Part shown: positions 1-5,930 of the stretch, one piece after another
How positions within the stretch are numbered: the stretch's first letter is position 1
How the letters are laid out: each line of letters starts with the position of its first letter
Source: Hyphomicrobiales bacterium
GTDB lineage: Bacteria; Pseudomonadota; Alphaproteobacteria; Rhizobiales; Afifellaceae
DNA: 6,178 bases
Assembly: GCA_013812985.1 (NCBI GenBank)
Contig: JACCSN010000452.1
Location: forward strand, 1-6,178
Direction: 5' to 3'
The notes under the pieces: model-generated
What the model was told of the DNA's origin: nothing
Database searches by the model: none
What the model saw: the letters and a program-made list of their open reading frames with translations, nothing else
Program-made: the position numbers and the translations under genes

Positions 1-51
1 GGGCGCGTCCGTCCGATCGCAGCGATCAAGGCCATCATTGATGCACTTTAG
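1..51 (+). CDS. C-terminal end of a rightward gene, possibly a LysR-type regulator (partial)
   Basis: Frame 1 is open from the window edge to a TAG at 49-51 and reads GRVRPIAAIKAIIDAL. A short amphipathic tail with an R-x-I/V-x-A-I-x-x-I-I-D-x-L pattern resembles the last helix of many LysR-type regulators, which often end in a similar 'R..AF.DFL' segment. Only 16 residues are visible, so the family call is a guess; that a rightward gene ends here is somewhat better supported, because the frame has the codon bias of the region and stops just before the convergent SDR gene. The 27 bases between the two stop codons hold no convincing terminator. Confidence 0.35.
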   Translation, partial: GRVRPIAAIKAIIDAL

Positions 52-78
52 GTAACCGGCGTTGCCGATATCCTTGCC

Positions 79-843
79 TTACGGCATAAGCTGCCCACCA
101 TTCACATGAATATTTTGCCCGGTGATATAGCCGCTCATCCGGGCCGAGGCGAGGAACAGGAAGGCGCCGACGCAATCCTCGGGCTCGCCGATCCGGCCGA
201 GATGGACGGCCTTGCGCATCGCTTCCATGCGCTCGGGCGGCGTTGCTGCATGGAACGGTGTCCTGATCACGCCAGGCGACACGGCGTTGACACGAATGTT
301 CTTCGGCGCCAGATCACGGGCGAGATGTCGCGTGAGGTTGTGGACGAAAGCCTTGGAGGACGCATACATAGCAGAACCTGGACCGCCGCCGTCGTTCCCT
401 GCAATCGAGCCGACGTTGATCACGGCTCCGCCTGAACGACGTTCCATATGCGGCACGGCGGCCTGCGACGCCGCGATCACCGAGCGAACGTTCAGGTCGA
501 ACACCGTGTCGATCAGATCGTCCTCGATCTCCGCGAACGGCGTGCGCCGGACCAGCGAGCCGGCATTGTTGATGAGGACGTCGAGCCCGCCGAGCGCCAG
601 GGCCGCCTCCTCGACGATCCGGCGCGGCTCGCCGCGCTTCGTCAGGTCGCCCCGGACAAGGATCGCGCCGCCGCCGGAGGCCTCGACCTCCGCCAGCACG
701 GCCTCCGCTTCCCGAGCGCTGGCATTGTAGTGAACCGCGACTTTCGCCCCCTGTCCGGCGAAGGCCTTGGCAGCCGCCGCGCCGATGCCGGTGCTGGCGC
801 CGGTGATCAGAACGAGCTTTCCGGAAAGGTCGTCGATTTGCAT
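79..843 (-). CDS. SDR-family NAD(P)-dependent oxidoreductase
   Basis: Classical short-chain dehydrogenase/reductase of 254 residues, the usual length for the family; cytoplasmic. All key motifs are present: the cofactor-binding TGASTGIG (residues 14-21), NNAG (92-95), N118, catalytic S146 and the Y160-x-x-x-K164 pair, with a C-terminal GQNIHVNGG typical of FabG-like and sugar/polyol dehydrogenases. It should oxidise an alcohol or reduce a ketone with NAD(P); the substrate cannot be read from sequence. The frame could extend upstream to ATGs at 849, 888 or 933. ATG 843 is chosen because a GGAG on the minus strand (852-855) lies 8 bases before it but only 2 before ATG 849, and because the longer starts run into the operator palindrome at 875-891. 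It is divergent from the GntR gene and probably controlled by it. Gluconate-type dehydrogenase and 3-oxoacyl reductase remain alternatives. Confidence 0.93.
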   Translation of the reverse strand: MQIDDLSGKLVLITGASTGIGAAAAKAFAGQGAKVAVHYNASAREAEAVLAEVEASGGGAILVRGDLTKRGEPRRIVEEAALALGGLDVLINNAGSLVRRTPFAEIEDDLIDTVFDLNVRSVIAASQAAVPHMERRSGGAVINVGSIAGNDGGGPGSAMYASSKAFVHNLTRHLARDLAPKNIRVNAVSPGVIRTPFHAATPPERMEAMRKAVHLGRIGEPEDCVGAFLFLASARMSGYITGQNIHVNGGQLMP

Positions 844-874
844 CTGCATCACTCCGAAACCATTGCCGATGCAT

Positions 875-891
875 CTATTGTATGACATTAG
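875..891. promoter_or_regulatory. Probable GntR/FadR-type operator, copy 1
   Basis: CTATTGTATGACATTAG is a 17-base imperfect palindrome centred on 883, with matching arms CTA-N-TGT and ACA-N-TAG around ATG. The core TTGTATGACAT nearly fits the TNGTNNNACNA style known for FadR-subfamily regulators. Sixteen of its bases recur with two changes at 1791-1806. It lies in the divergent SDR/gntR intergenic region, 32 bases upstream of the SDR start. On the minus strand it contains TACAAT (882 to 877), a possible -10 element for the SDR gene, so bound regulator would block that promoter. No good -35 is visible upstream of it. That the neighbouring GntR protein binds here is inferred from position and symmetry. 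Confidence 0.72.
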
Positions 892-918
892 GTTCGGCAA
901 TCCCTCAGCGGGGACGCG

Positions 919-948
919 GGTCTCGAGCGTCATGCGCTCGAAAAGACC
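919..948 (+). other. Stem-loop abutting the gntR ribosome binding site
   Basis: TCGAGCG (923-929) and CGCTCGA (935-941) are perfect 7-base inverted repeats around a TCATG loop. A further GGTC/GACC pair (919-922 and 945-948) extends the stem beyond an AAA bulge. The structure ends one base before the GGGAG (949-953) that serves the TTG start of the regulator at 960. It could affect translation of the regulator mRNA or be a second protein-binding palindrome in the divergent promoter region. Its sequence is unlike the operator at 875-891. Function is inferred from position only. Confidence 0.4.
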
Positions 949-959
949 GGGAGCAGCGC

Positions 960-1778
960 TTGCCCAATCCTTCCAATTCCGCCCGGGCGTTCGAGCCTGA
1001 CCCGGCGTTCGGCGCCCAGCTTGGCCCCACGCTTCGCCGGGTGCATCTACGCCTGGCGGATCAGCTCGGGCTGGCCATCGTCCGCGGCGATTTCAAGCCG
1101 GGGGAGGCCATCCCATCGGAAGTCAAGCTTGGCGAGATGCTCGGCGTCAGCCGCACGGCGATGCGCGAAGCGATTCGGGGCCTGAGCGCGAAGGGGCTGG
1201 TCGAGTCGCGGCCGAAGACGGGGACGCGCGTTCGGGATCCGGAGCATTGGAATCACCTCGATCCCGATGTGCTGCGCTGGCAGCTCGAGGTTACTGATAC
1301 CGAGGTCTATCTGCGCAAAATGTTCCAGCTTCGCCACGCCACGGAACCCGCCGCCGCCGCCCTGGCCGCTGACGCCGCTGACAAGGGTGACCACGCGCAT
1401 ATTCAGGCCGCCTTCGACGCGATGGTCGCGGCGGGCGCCGACAACCGGCTCTGGGTTGAGGCGGATTTGCGGTTTCATAAGGCGATCTACATCGCCACCC
1501 ATAACGAGTTCTTCTGGCCCATCGGCCAGCTCTTCAGCCTGGCGCTGAAGGAGATGTTCAGCATCGCCGCGCTCGGCTCGCATCGTCCTCGCGCGATCGT
1601 GGAGCACCGCGACGTCATGCTGGCGATCGTGGAGGGCAAGCCGGATCTGGCTCGGGCCGCGGCGCTGACGCTGCTCGGCAACGCTTCGTCCGACATCCAG
1701 CACATCCGCGGCGGCGGCGCAAGCCTGGAATCCGCCGTCGGACAGGAAACCTGGCAGGCGGTTCACGAACGACGTTGA
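960..1778 (+). CDS. GntR-family transcriptional regulator, FadR subfamily (FCD domain)
   Basis: Cytoplasmic DNA-binding repressor or activator of 272 residues, probably sensing a metabolite of the neighbouring pathway. Residues 29-92 form the GntR winged helix-turn-helix, with G-x-x-x-P-G-E (43-49), P-S-E (52-54) and a recognition segment with VSRTAMREAIRGL (63-75), then GLVESRPKTGTRV (79-91). WNHLDPDVLRW (97-107) is the linker seen in DgoR/UxuR-like sugar-acid regulators. The FCD ligand domain follows (about 115-250), with candidate metal ligands D169, H173 and H216; the third family histidine, usually near residue 239, appears absent. The TTG start at 960 is chosen because GGGAG (949-953) precedes it by 6 bases. 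The upstream ATG at 882 lies inside the operator palindrome, has no ribosome binding site and would add 26 residues unlike the family. It is likely autoregulated through the 875-891 site and controls the divergent SDR and downstream transport genes. Confidence 0.93.
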   Translation: MPNPSNSARAFEPDPAFGAQLGPTLRRVHLRLADQLGLAIVRGDFKPGEAIPSEVKLGEMLGVSRTAMREAIRGLSAKGLVESRPKTGTRVRDPEHWNHLDPDVLRWQLEVTDTEVYLRKMFQLRHATEPAAAALAADAADKGDHAHIQAAFDAMVAAGADNRLWVEADLRFHKAIYIATHNEFFWPIGQLFSLALKEMFSIAALGSHRPRAIVEHRDVMLAIVEGKPDLARAAALTLLGNASSDIQHIRGGGASLESAVGQETWQAVHERR

Positions 1779-1802
1779 TCGCGTCTGAGCCTATGGTATG
1801 AC
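1775..1802 (+). promoter_or_regulatory. Possible promoter of the transport operon
   Basis: TTGATC (1775-1780), overlapping the gntR stop codon, and TATGAC (1797-1802) are separated by 16 bases and resemble sigma-70 -35 and -10 boxes. The -10 lies within the second operator copy, which is where a repressor would be expected to act. Both boxes are imperfect, and alphaproteobacterial promoters are hard to call by eye, so this is tentative. Confidence 0.3.
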
Positions 1803-1806
1803 ATAA
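1791..1806. promoter_or_regulatory. Probable GntR/FadR-type operator, copy 2
   Basis: CTATGGTATGACATAA matches the site at 875-890 in 14 of 16 bases, including the uninterrupted block GTATGACAT. It is less symmetric than the first copy but keeps the central GT-N3-AC. It sits in the 108-base gap between gntR and the binding-protein gene, 80 bases before the latter's start codon. An overlapping imperfect palindrome, CATAACGCGCTATG (1802-1815), and a second CTATGG (1811-1816) lie just downstream and may belong to the same control region. The rest of the gap holds only the leader and ribosome binding site. Confidence 0.7.
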
Positions 1807-1886
1807 CGCGCTATGGAGCGAGTAAGCCTCTGAGTGGCGCGCGCAAGAATTCGGCTCTACGGAGCTTGTTGGAGAGGGAGAGGACA

Positions 1887-2834
1887 ATGACCATCGTTTC
1901 GGGAGTGACAAAGCTTTCGGCGGCTCTAGCCTTGGGCCTCGCCGGTCTGGCGGCTCCGGCGCTCGCCAAGGCTCCGAGCATCTGCGTCGTGCACAACAGC
2001 GCCGACCACCCATCGATCACCGCCCTCGCCAAGGGCATGACCGACGAAGCGGCGATCTTCGGCGCCGAGGTCACCACCTTCGATCCGGCCCTCGATCCGG
2101 TGAAGCAGGTCTCGATGATAGAGGACTGCGTTGCGCGGAAAGCGGATGTCGTCGTCGTCAACGCGGTGGACCCGGCCGCCGTCGTCCCCGCAATCCGCAA
2201 GGCGAAAGAGGCCGGCGTTCCCGTCCTCATGCAGAATGCCGACACCAACGAGGAAGGCCACGCCTTCACCGAATCCTTTATCGGCAGCCAGTCCTACGAT
2301 CAGGGTTACGCGGTCGGCCAGATGATCGCCAAGGCGCTCGACAATACCGGCAAGGTGGTGGTGATCACCGGCAAGCCGGGCCAGACCGACACGGTCAACC
2401 GCACGGCCGGCATGGAAGCCGCCTTCAAGGACGCCGCGGCCCAGATCGAGGTGCTCGCCGTGCAGCCGGCGGACTGGAGCAAGGACAAGGCGCTCACCGT
2501 CATGCAGGACTTGCTGACGCGCCATCCCGACATCTCCGCCGTCTTCGGCCAGGACGACCCCATGGCGCTCGGCGCTTTGGAAGCGGTCAAGGCGAACGGC
2601 CGCGAGAAGGAGATCAAGGTGTTTGGCGTGAACGGCAACAAGGAGGCGTGCGACGCCATCAAGGCGGGCGAGATGTACGGCACGGCGCTGCAGCTGAGCT
2701 ATCTGGTCGGCGTCTATACGGTCCGCGCCGCCTACGACCTGACCAATGGGCGCCTTGTGCCCGACAAGATCCTGGCGCCTACCGCCCCTGTCACGCCGGA
2801 AACGATCGACGATTGGGCGTCGCAGTGCTGGTGA
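1887..2834 (+). CDS. Sugar-type ABC transporter periplasmic substrate-binding protein
   Basis: A 315-residue type I periplasmic binding protein (RbsB/Peripla_BP_4 family) that captures the ligand and delivers it to the membrane permeases. A Sec signal peptide is clear: K9, a hydrophobic stretch about 10-23, and a likely cut after APALA (residue 27). The two-lobe pattern is complete: ICVVHNSADHPS in the first strand, ADVVVVNAVDP and AGVPVLMQNADT in lobe one, GKPGQTDTVNRTAGM and a QDDPMALGALEAV segment (222-234) in lobe two, then FGVNGN (246-251). By alignment from memory with RbsB, ligand-contacting Asp and Arg of the 'LDRQ' segment are N117 and A118, and the Asp of 'GFDG' is N249, while R172 is kept; this argues against simple ribose. 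Start ATG 1887 has GGGAG (1876-1880) 6 bases upstream; the TTG at 1866 would only add residues before the signal peptide. First gene of the transport operon. Confidence 0.93.
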   Translation: MTIVSGVTKLSAALALGLAGLAAPALAKAPSICVVHNSADHPSITALAKGMTDEAAIFGAEVTTFDPALDPVKQVSMIEDCVARKADVVVVNAVDPAAVVPAIRKAKEAGVPVLMQNADTNEEGHAFTESFIGSQSYDQGYAVGQMIAKALDNTGKVVVITGKPGQTDTVNRTAGMEAAFKDAAAQIEVLAVQPADWSKDKALTVMQDLLTRHPDISAVFGQDDPMALGALEAVKANGREKEIKVFGVNGNKEACDAIKAGEMYGTALQLSYLVGVYTVRAAYDLTNGRLVPDKILAPTAPVTPETIDDWASQCW

Positions 2835-2840
2835 CCTGCC

Positions 2841-2863
2841 GGGCTTCGCCCCTCGCGAAGCCC
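2841..2863 (+). other. Intercistronic stem-loop after the binding-protein gene
   Basis: GGGCTTCGC (2841-2849) and GCGAAGCCC (2855-2863) are perfect 9-base inverted repeats around a CCCTC loop, starting 6 bases after the stop codon. No T-run follows (TGATCC), so it is not a standard intrinsic terminator. Hairpins in this position in ABC operons often protect the upstream binding-protein mRNA from 3' decay, allowing more binding protein than permease to be made; that role is inferred here. Confidence 0.6.
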
Positions 2864-2888
2864 TGATCCGACGCGCCGGCGCCTGTCG

Positions 2889-3902
2889 ATGAGCGATCGA
2901 GCGTCGCCGCTTGACGGCCCACCGTCATCCGGCGTCGCGCCGGCCGCCTCGCTCCGTGCCGGCCGGACCGGCGCCGCGCTCGCCCATGCGCGCGAGCATT
3001 CGGCGCTTATCCTCCTGGTCCTGCTGTTGATCGCCGGGAGCTTCCTCTCCGAGGTGTTCCTCACGCCTCGAAACCTTCTCAACATCCTCTGGGCCGTGTC
3101 GGTCCTCGGCATCGTCGCGCTCGGCCAGACTCTGCTCCTGATCACCTGCCGCTTCGACATGTCGGTCGCGGCGGTTGTCGGGCTCGCCGGCATCGTCACG
3201 GTGCTGGCGCAGCTTGCCGGCTTCGGGCTGGTCGCGTCTCTCCTCCTCGGCGTCGCGAGCGGCGCCCTTGTGGGATTCTGCAACGGGCTGATCGTGCTCG
3301 CCACCGGCGCCAATCCGTTCCTGGTCACGCTCGGCACCAACCTCCTGGTCTACTCGCTCGCTCTGACGCTGACGGAATCGCGGACCTTTTACGCCACGAT
3401 CCCCGAGTTCAACGTCATCGGGCGCGGCAAGCTCTTCGATACTCTGCATTACTCGGTTCTGGTCTTTATCGGCATCGCCCTGGTCCTGGAGTTTGTCCTG
3501 CGCCGGACGGTGTTCGGGCGGACGATCTACGTGGTGGGGTTGAACGAGGTCGCCGGACGGCTTTCGGGGCTCCGCATCCAGACGACCAAACTTGTCACCT
3601 TCGTGCTCTGCAGCACGCTCGCGGCGGTGGCGGGCATCATCATGACCGCGCGCAACAACAGCACCGTCGCCAATGCCGGCTTCGGCATGGAGTTCGATTC
3701 CATCATCGCCGCGGTGCTCGGCGGGACGAGCCTGTTCGGCGGCAAGGGCGGCGCGCTGCGAACGGTGATCGGGGTCGTCGTGCTCGGCGTCATGAACAAT
3801 CTCCTGGTGCTCCTGAACGTGCCGATCGAGGCGCAGCAGATCGCCAAAGGCGCGGTGTTCCTGCTCGTCGTCTGGGCGGACAGCGTGCTAAGCCGGCGAT
3901 GA
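2889..3902 (+). CDS. RbsC-like ABC transporter permease 1
   Basis: Inner-membrane permease of 337 residues in the BPD_transp_2 (RbsC/AraH/XylH) family, probably forming a heterodimer with the next gene product. It has a polar N-terminal tail of about 37 residues and then several hydrophobic segments, the first about 38-57. Family landmarks are T59-P-R-N-L-L-N-I, GIVALGQTL (74-82), the ATPase-coupling region FGRTIYVVGLNEVAGRLSG starting at 209, and the C-terminal signature at 266-287 (G-M-E-F-D ... LGGTSLFGGKG). Where RbsC-type proteins usually read GGIDLSVG, this one has CRFDMSVA (87-94), a divergent version of the motif. ATG 2889 is the only good start before the first membrane segment, but it lacks a recognisable ribosome binding site, so translation may depend on the upstream gene or on structure in the 54-base gap. 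Confidence 0.92.
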   Translation: MSDRASPLDGPPSSGVAPAASLRAGRTGAALAHAREHSALILLVLLLIAGSFLSEVFLTPRNLLNILWAVSVLGIVALGQTLLLITCRFDMSVAAVVGLAGIVTVLAQLAGFGLVASLLLGVASGALVGFCNGLIVLATGANPFLVTLGTNLLVYSLALTLTESRTFYATIPEFNVIGRGKLFDTLHYSVLVFIGIALVLEFVLRRTVFGRTIYVVGLNEVAGRLSGLRIQTTKLVTFVLCSTLAAVAGIIMTARNNSTVANAGFGMEFDSIIAAVLGGTSLFGGKGGALRTVIGVVVLGVMNNLLVLLNVPIEAQQIAKGAVFLLVVWADSVLSRR

Positions 3903-3922
3903 CGGCGGCGGCAACCCCGTGA
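3899..3922 (+). other. Seven-codon frame bridging the two permease genes
   Basis: ATG at 3899 overlaps the stop of permease 1 as ATGA, runs seven codons (MTAATP plus a stop-adjacent Pro codon, read ATG ACG GCG GCG GCA ACC CCG) and stops at TGA 3920-3922, which overlaps the GTG start of permease 2 as GTGA. Both junctions are classic reinitiation overlaps, and permease 2 has no purine-rich ribosome binding site of its own. It may pass ribosomes from one permease to the other in place of direct coupling. A chance arrangement is quite possible in so short a stretch, and no product is claimed. Confidence 0.25.
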
Positions 3923-4884
3923 GGCGGCTCACATCGCTGCTCGGCCGGCGGACCGCGCTCCTGATCGCCTGCGCGATCCTGCTGACCTTCGGGCTTCTGG
4001 AGGGCGAGCTCTTCCTCGGCGCCCGCAACCTGGAGAACATCACCCGGCAGGTCTCGCTCGACGCCCCGATCGTCTTCGGTCAGCTCGTCGTGCTCGTCGC
4101 GGGCGGCATCGACATTTCAGTCGGGTCCACCATGGCGATGTCGGCGGCGCTCGCCATAGGGCTGCAGCCATACGGAACCGGTGTGGCTATCCTCGGTGCG
4201 CTGCTTTTCGGCCTCGGCGTCGGCGTGGTGAACGGGCTGCTCGTCACCCGCGGCAAGATCGTGCCGTTCGTGGCGACGCTGGGCACGATGAGCGTGGTGC
4301 GCGGTCTTCTTCTCACTTATACGGGCCAGCAACCTATGTCGGGATCGGATCCGTCATTCGCGTTCCTCGGCGGCGGCAATATCGGACCCGTGCCGACGCC
4401 GCTGGTCATCACGCTGGCCCTCCTCTTCGTCCTCTCGGTCTTCCTGGAGCGGACCCGCCGCGGCCGCGATCTTTATGCGATCGGCGGCAGCCCCGAGGCG
4501 GCATTCCTCGCCGGCGTCGCGGTCGGGCGCGGGCTGATGATCGCTTTCATGATCAGCGGGCTGATGGCGGCGATCTCCGGCGTCCTCGTCGCCTCGCGCA
4601 TCAACTCGGCGTCGGTGCAGCTCGGCGCCGACACGCCGCTCCTCGCCATCTCCGCCGCGCTGATCGGCGGCGCGAGCCTGCTCGGCGGCAAGGGCAGCGT
4701 TGTGGCGAGCTTCATCGGCGTGCTCGCGCTCGGCATGCTGGCCAACGGCATGAACCTGCTTGGCGTGCCGACCTACAACCAGATCGCGATCCGAGCTCTC
4801 ATCCTTGTCGCGGTGGTGACGCTCGACGCGCTCGCCACGCGCATTGAGCGGCGGGGCCTGACCATGTCGCGCATTGCGAATTGA
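3919..4884 (+). CDS. RbsC-like ABC transporter permease 2
   Basis: Inner-membrane permease of 321 residues, the usual RbsC length and the second transmembrane subunit of the importer. It matches the family more closely than its partner: GGIDISVGS (62-70), VPFVATLGTMSVVRGL, the coupling segment RRGRDLYAIGGSPEAAFLAG, and the C-terminal signature at 236-260 (G-A-D-T-P-L-L ... IGGASLLGGKGS). Two distinct permeases with a single two-domain ATPase recall the LsrC/LsrD and YtfT/YjfF arrangement. GTG 3919 is the first possible start in the frame after a TAA at 3889-3891. It lies 16 bases after the permease 1 stop and has only a weak GGCGGCGG upstream, so translational coupling is likely. Confidence 0.92.
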   Translation: MRRLTSLLGRRTALLIACAILLTFGLLEGELFLGARNLENITRQVSLDAPIVFGQLVVLVAGGIDISVGSTMAMSAALAIGLQPYGTGVAILGALLFGLGVGVVNGLLVTRGKIVPFVATLGTMSVVRGLLLTYTGQQPMSGSDPSFAFLGGGNIGPVPTPLVITLALLFVLSVFLERTRRGRDLYAIGGSPEAAFLAGVAVGRGLMIAFMISGLMAAISGVLVASRINSASVQLGADTPLLAISAALIGGASLLGGKGSVVASFIGVLALGMLANGMNLLGVPTYNQIAIRALILVAVVTLDALATRIERRGLTMSRIAN

Positions 4885-4906
4885 GCTTTTTTGGAAGAAC
4901 CCCGCA

Positions 4907-4926
4907 GCGCCGGCGAGCGCCGGTGC
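4907..4926 (+). other. Stem-loop in the permease 2 / hydrolase gap
   Basis: GCGCCGGC (4907-4914) pairs with GCCGGTGC (4919-4926) over 8 positions, one of them G-U, around a GAGC loop. It sits in the 64-base gap before the hydrolase gene, 9 bases upstream of its AAGGA. No T-run follows it; the T6 run at 4887-4892 lies before it, so it is not an intrinsic terminator. It could tune mRNA processing or expression of the hydrolase, but GC-rich DNA forms such hairpins easily. Confidence 0.35.
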
Positions 4927-4948
4927 GACGATAGAAAGGAACTCCGCC

Positions 4949-5920
4949 ATGGCCCGCACTGTCCGCATCGCCACCACCTCGCTCGCCACGCTCGAGGACA
5001 CAGCCCCTCCCTACAATTTGCGCCATCCCGACCCGGCCGACACGCTCGCCTTGGGACTCTCGCTCCTCGATGCGGCGGGAAGCCAGGGCGCCGACCTCGT
5101 CTGCCTTCCCGAAGGCTTTATCGCCGCCGGCATGCCAGGCTCGCGCATCCGCGAGATCGCCGAGCCGCTCACCGGCCCGTCGATGAGCGCCGTCGCGGAG
5201 AGGGCGAAGCGCCATGGCATGTATGTCGTTGCGGGCAGCTACGCCCGGATCGGCGAGCGGGTCTTCAACGTCGCGGCGCTTTTCGACCGGTCCGGCCGCC
5301 TCGTCGGCACCTATGCGAAACGGCACCCGACCGAAGGCGAGATCGATTGCGGCGTGGTCGCCGGGTCCGATCTCCCCGTCTTTGAGACCGATTTCGGCCG
5401 CGTCGGCCTCGCCATCTGCTTCGATCTCAACTGGCGCGGCTTGTGGGACGAACTCAAATCCAAGGGCGCCGAATTCGTCTGCTGGATCTCGGCCTATGAG
5501 GGCGGGTTTCCGCTGCAAGCCTATGCCTGGCTGCATGGGGTGACGATCATCTCCTCCGTCTGGCCGTATCACGGGCGGATCATCGAGCGGAGTGGTCGTG
5601 TCCTGACGCAAACGTCGCGCTGGGGCCGCGTCGCCACCGCCGACATCAATGTCGACAAGCGCTGGTTCCATACGGACGGGCAGATGCAGGCGATCCTGGC
5701 GATCCAGGATCATTACGGAAAGCGGGTGCGGATCGAGACGTACGGCGAGGAGCACATCTTCACCGTCGAGAGCGCCGACCCCGGCCTCGGCGAGCAGGAG
5801 ATCGTCGAGCGGTTCGCCCTCGTCGACTACGACACCTACGTCGCGCGCTGCACGGCGGCGCAAGGCCGGAGCGTCAGCGAGAATGCCAGGCGGGTGAAAG
5901 CGCCCGAACCGGTCGGCTGA
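4949..5920 (+). CDS. Carbon-nitrogen hydrolase (nitrilase superfamily amidase)
   Basis: Cytoplasmic enzyme of 323 residues that hydrolyses a non-peptide C-N bond (amide, carbamoyl or nitrile). The catalytic set of the superfamily is intact: E55 in LVCLPEGF, K124 in [13 protein letters not shown]157 in [11 protein letters not shown], and a likely second structural Glu at 131. The CN domain ends near residue 241; an extra tail of about 80 residues follows ([15 protein letters not shown] ... [10 protein letters not shown]), longer than in minimal members. The C-F-D-L-N-W context looks more like amidases, N-carbamoyl hydrolases and beta-ureidopropionase than true nitrilases, but substrate cannot be assigned. 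No signal peptide. ATG 4949 is chosen for AAGGA (4936-4940) 8 bases upstream; the in-frame ATG at 4874 overlaps permease 2. Its place between permease and ATPase genes of one operon suggests it acts on the imported compound. Confidence 0.92.
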   Translation: MARTVRIATTSLATLEDTAPPYNLRHPDPADTLALGLSLLDAAGSQGADLVCLPEGFIAAGMPGSRIREIAEPLTGPSMSAVAERAKRHGMYVVAGSYARIGERVFNVAALFDRSGRLVGTYAKRHPTEGEIDCGVVAGSDLPVFETDFGRVGLAICFDLNWRGLWDELKSKGAEFVCWISAYEGGFPLQAYAWLHGVTIISSVWPYHGRIIERSGRVLTQTSRWGRVATADINVDKRWFHTDGQMQAILAIQDHYGKRVRIETYGEEHIFTVESADPGLGEQEIVERFALVDYDTYVARCTAAQGRSVSENARRVKAPEPVG

Positions 5921-5930
5921 GGCGCGGGCG

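Noticed and set aside
57..67. CGGC-GTT-GCCG inverted repeat between the convergent genes, considered as a terminator
   Set aside because: The stem is only 4 bp and no T-run follows on either strand.
106..885. Plus-strand frames opposite the SDR gene
   Set aside because: The SDR on the other strand has every catalytic and cofactor motif; these frames give low-complexity, Arg-rich sequence with no domain.
1047..1766. Minus-strand open frame opposite gntR
   Set aside because: Antisense shadow of a clear GntR gene; no ribosome binding site or family motif seen.
2873..2882. GCGCCGGCGC palindrome before permease 1
   Set aside because: A short all-G/C palindrome is expected often in DNA of this composition, and there is no second copy or placement to suggest a binding site.
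4887..4892. T6 run just after the permease 2 stop, considered as an intrinsic terminator
   Set aside because: There is no stable hairpin directly upstream, only a 3-bp CGC/GCG stem, and the operon continues with hydrolase and ATPase genes.
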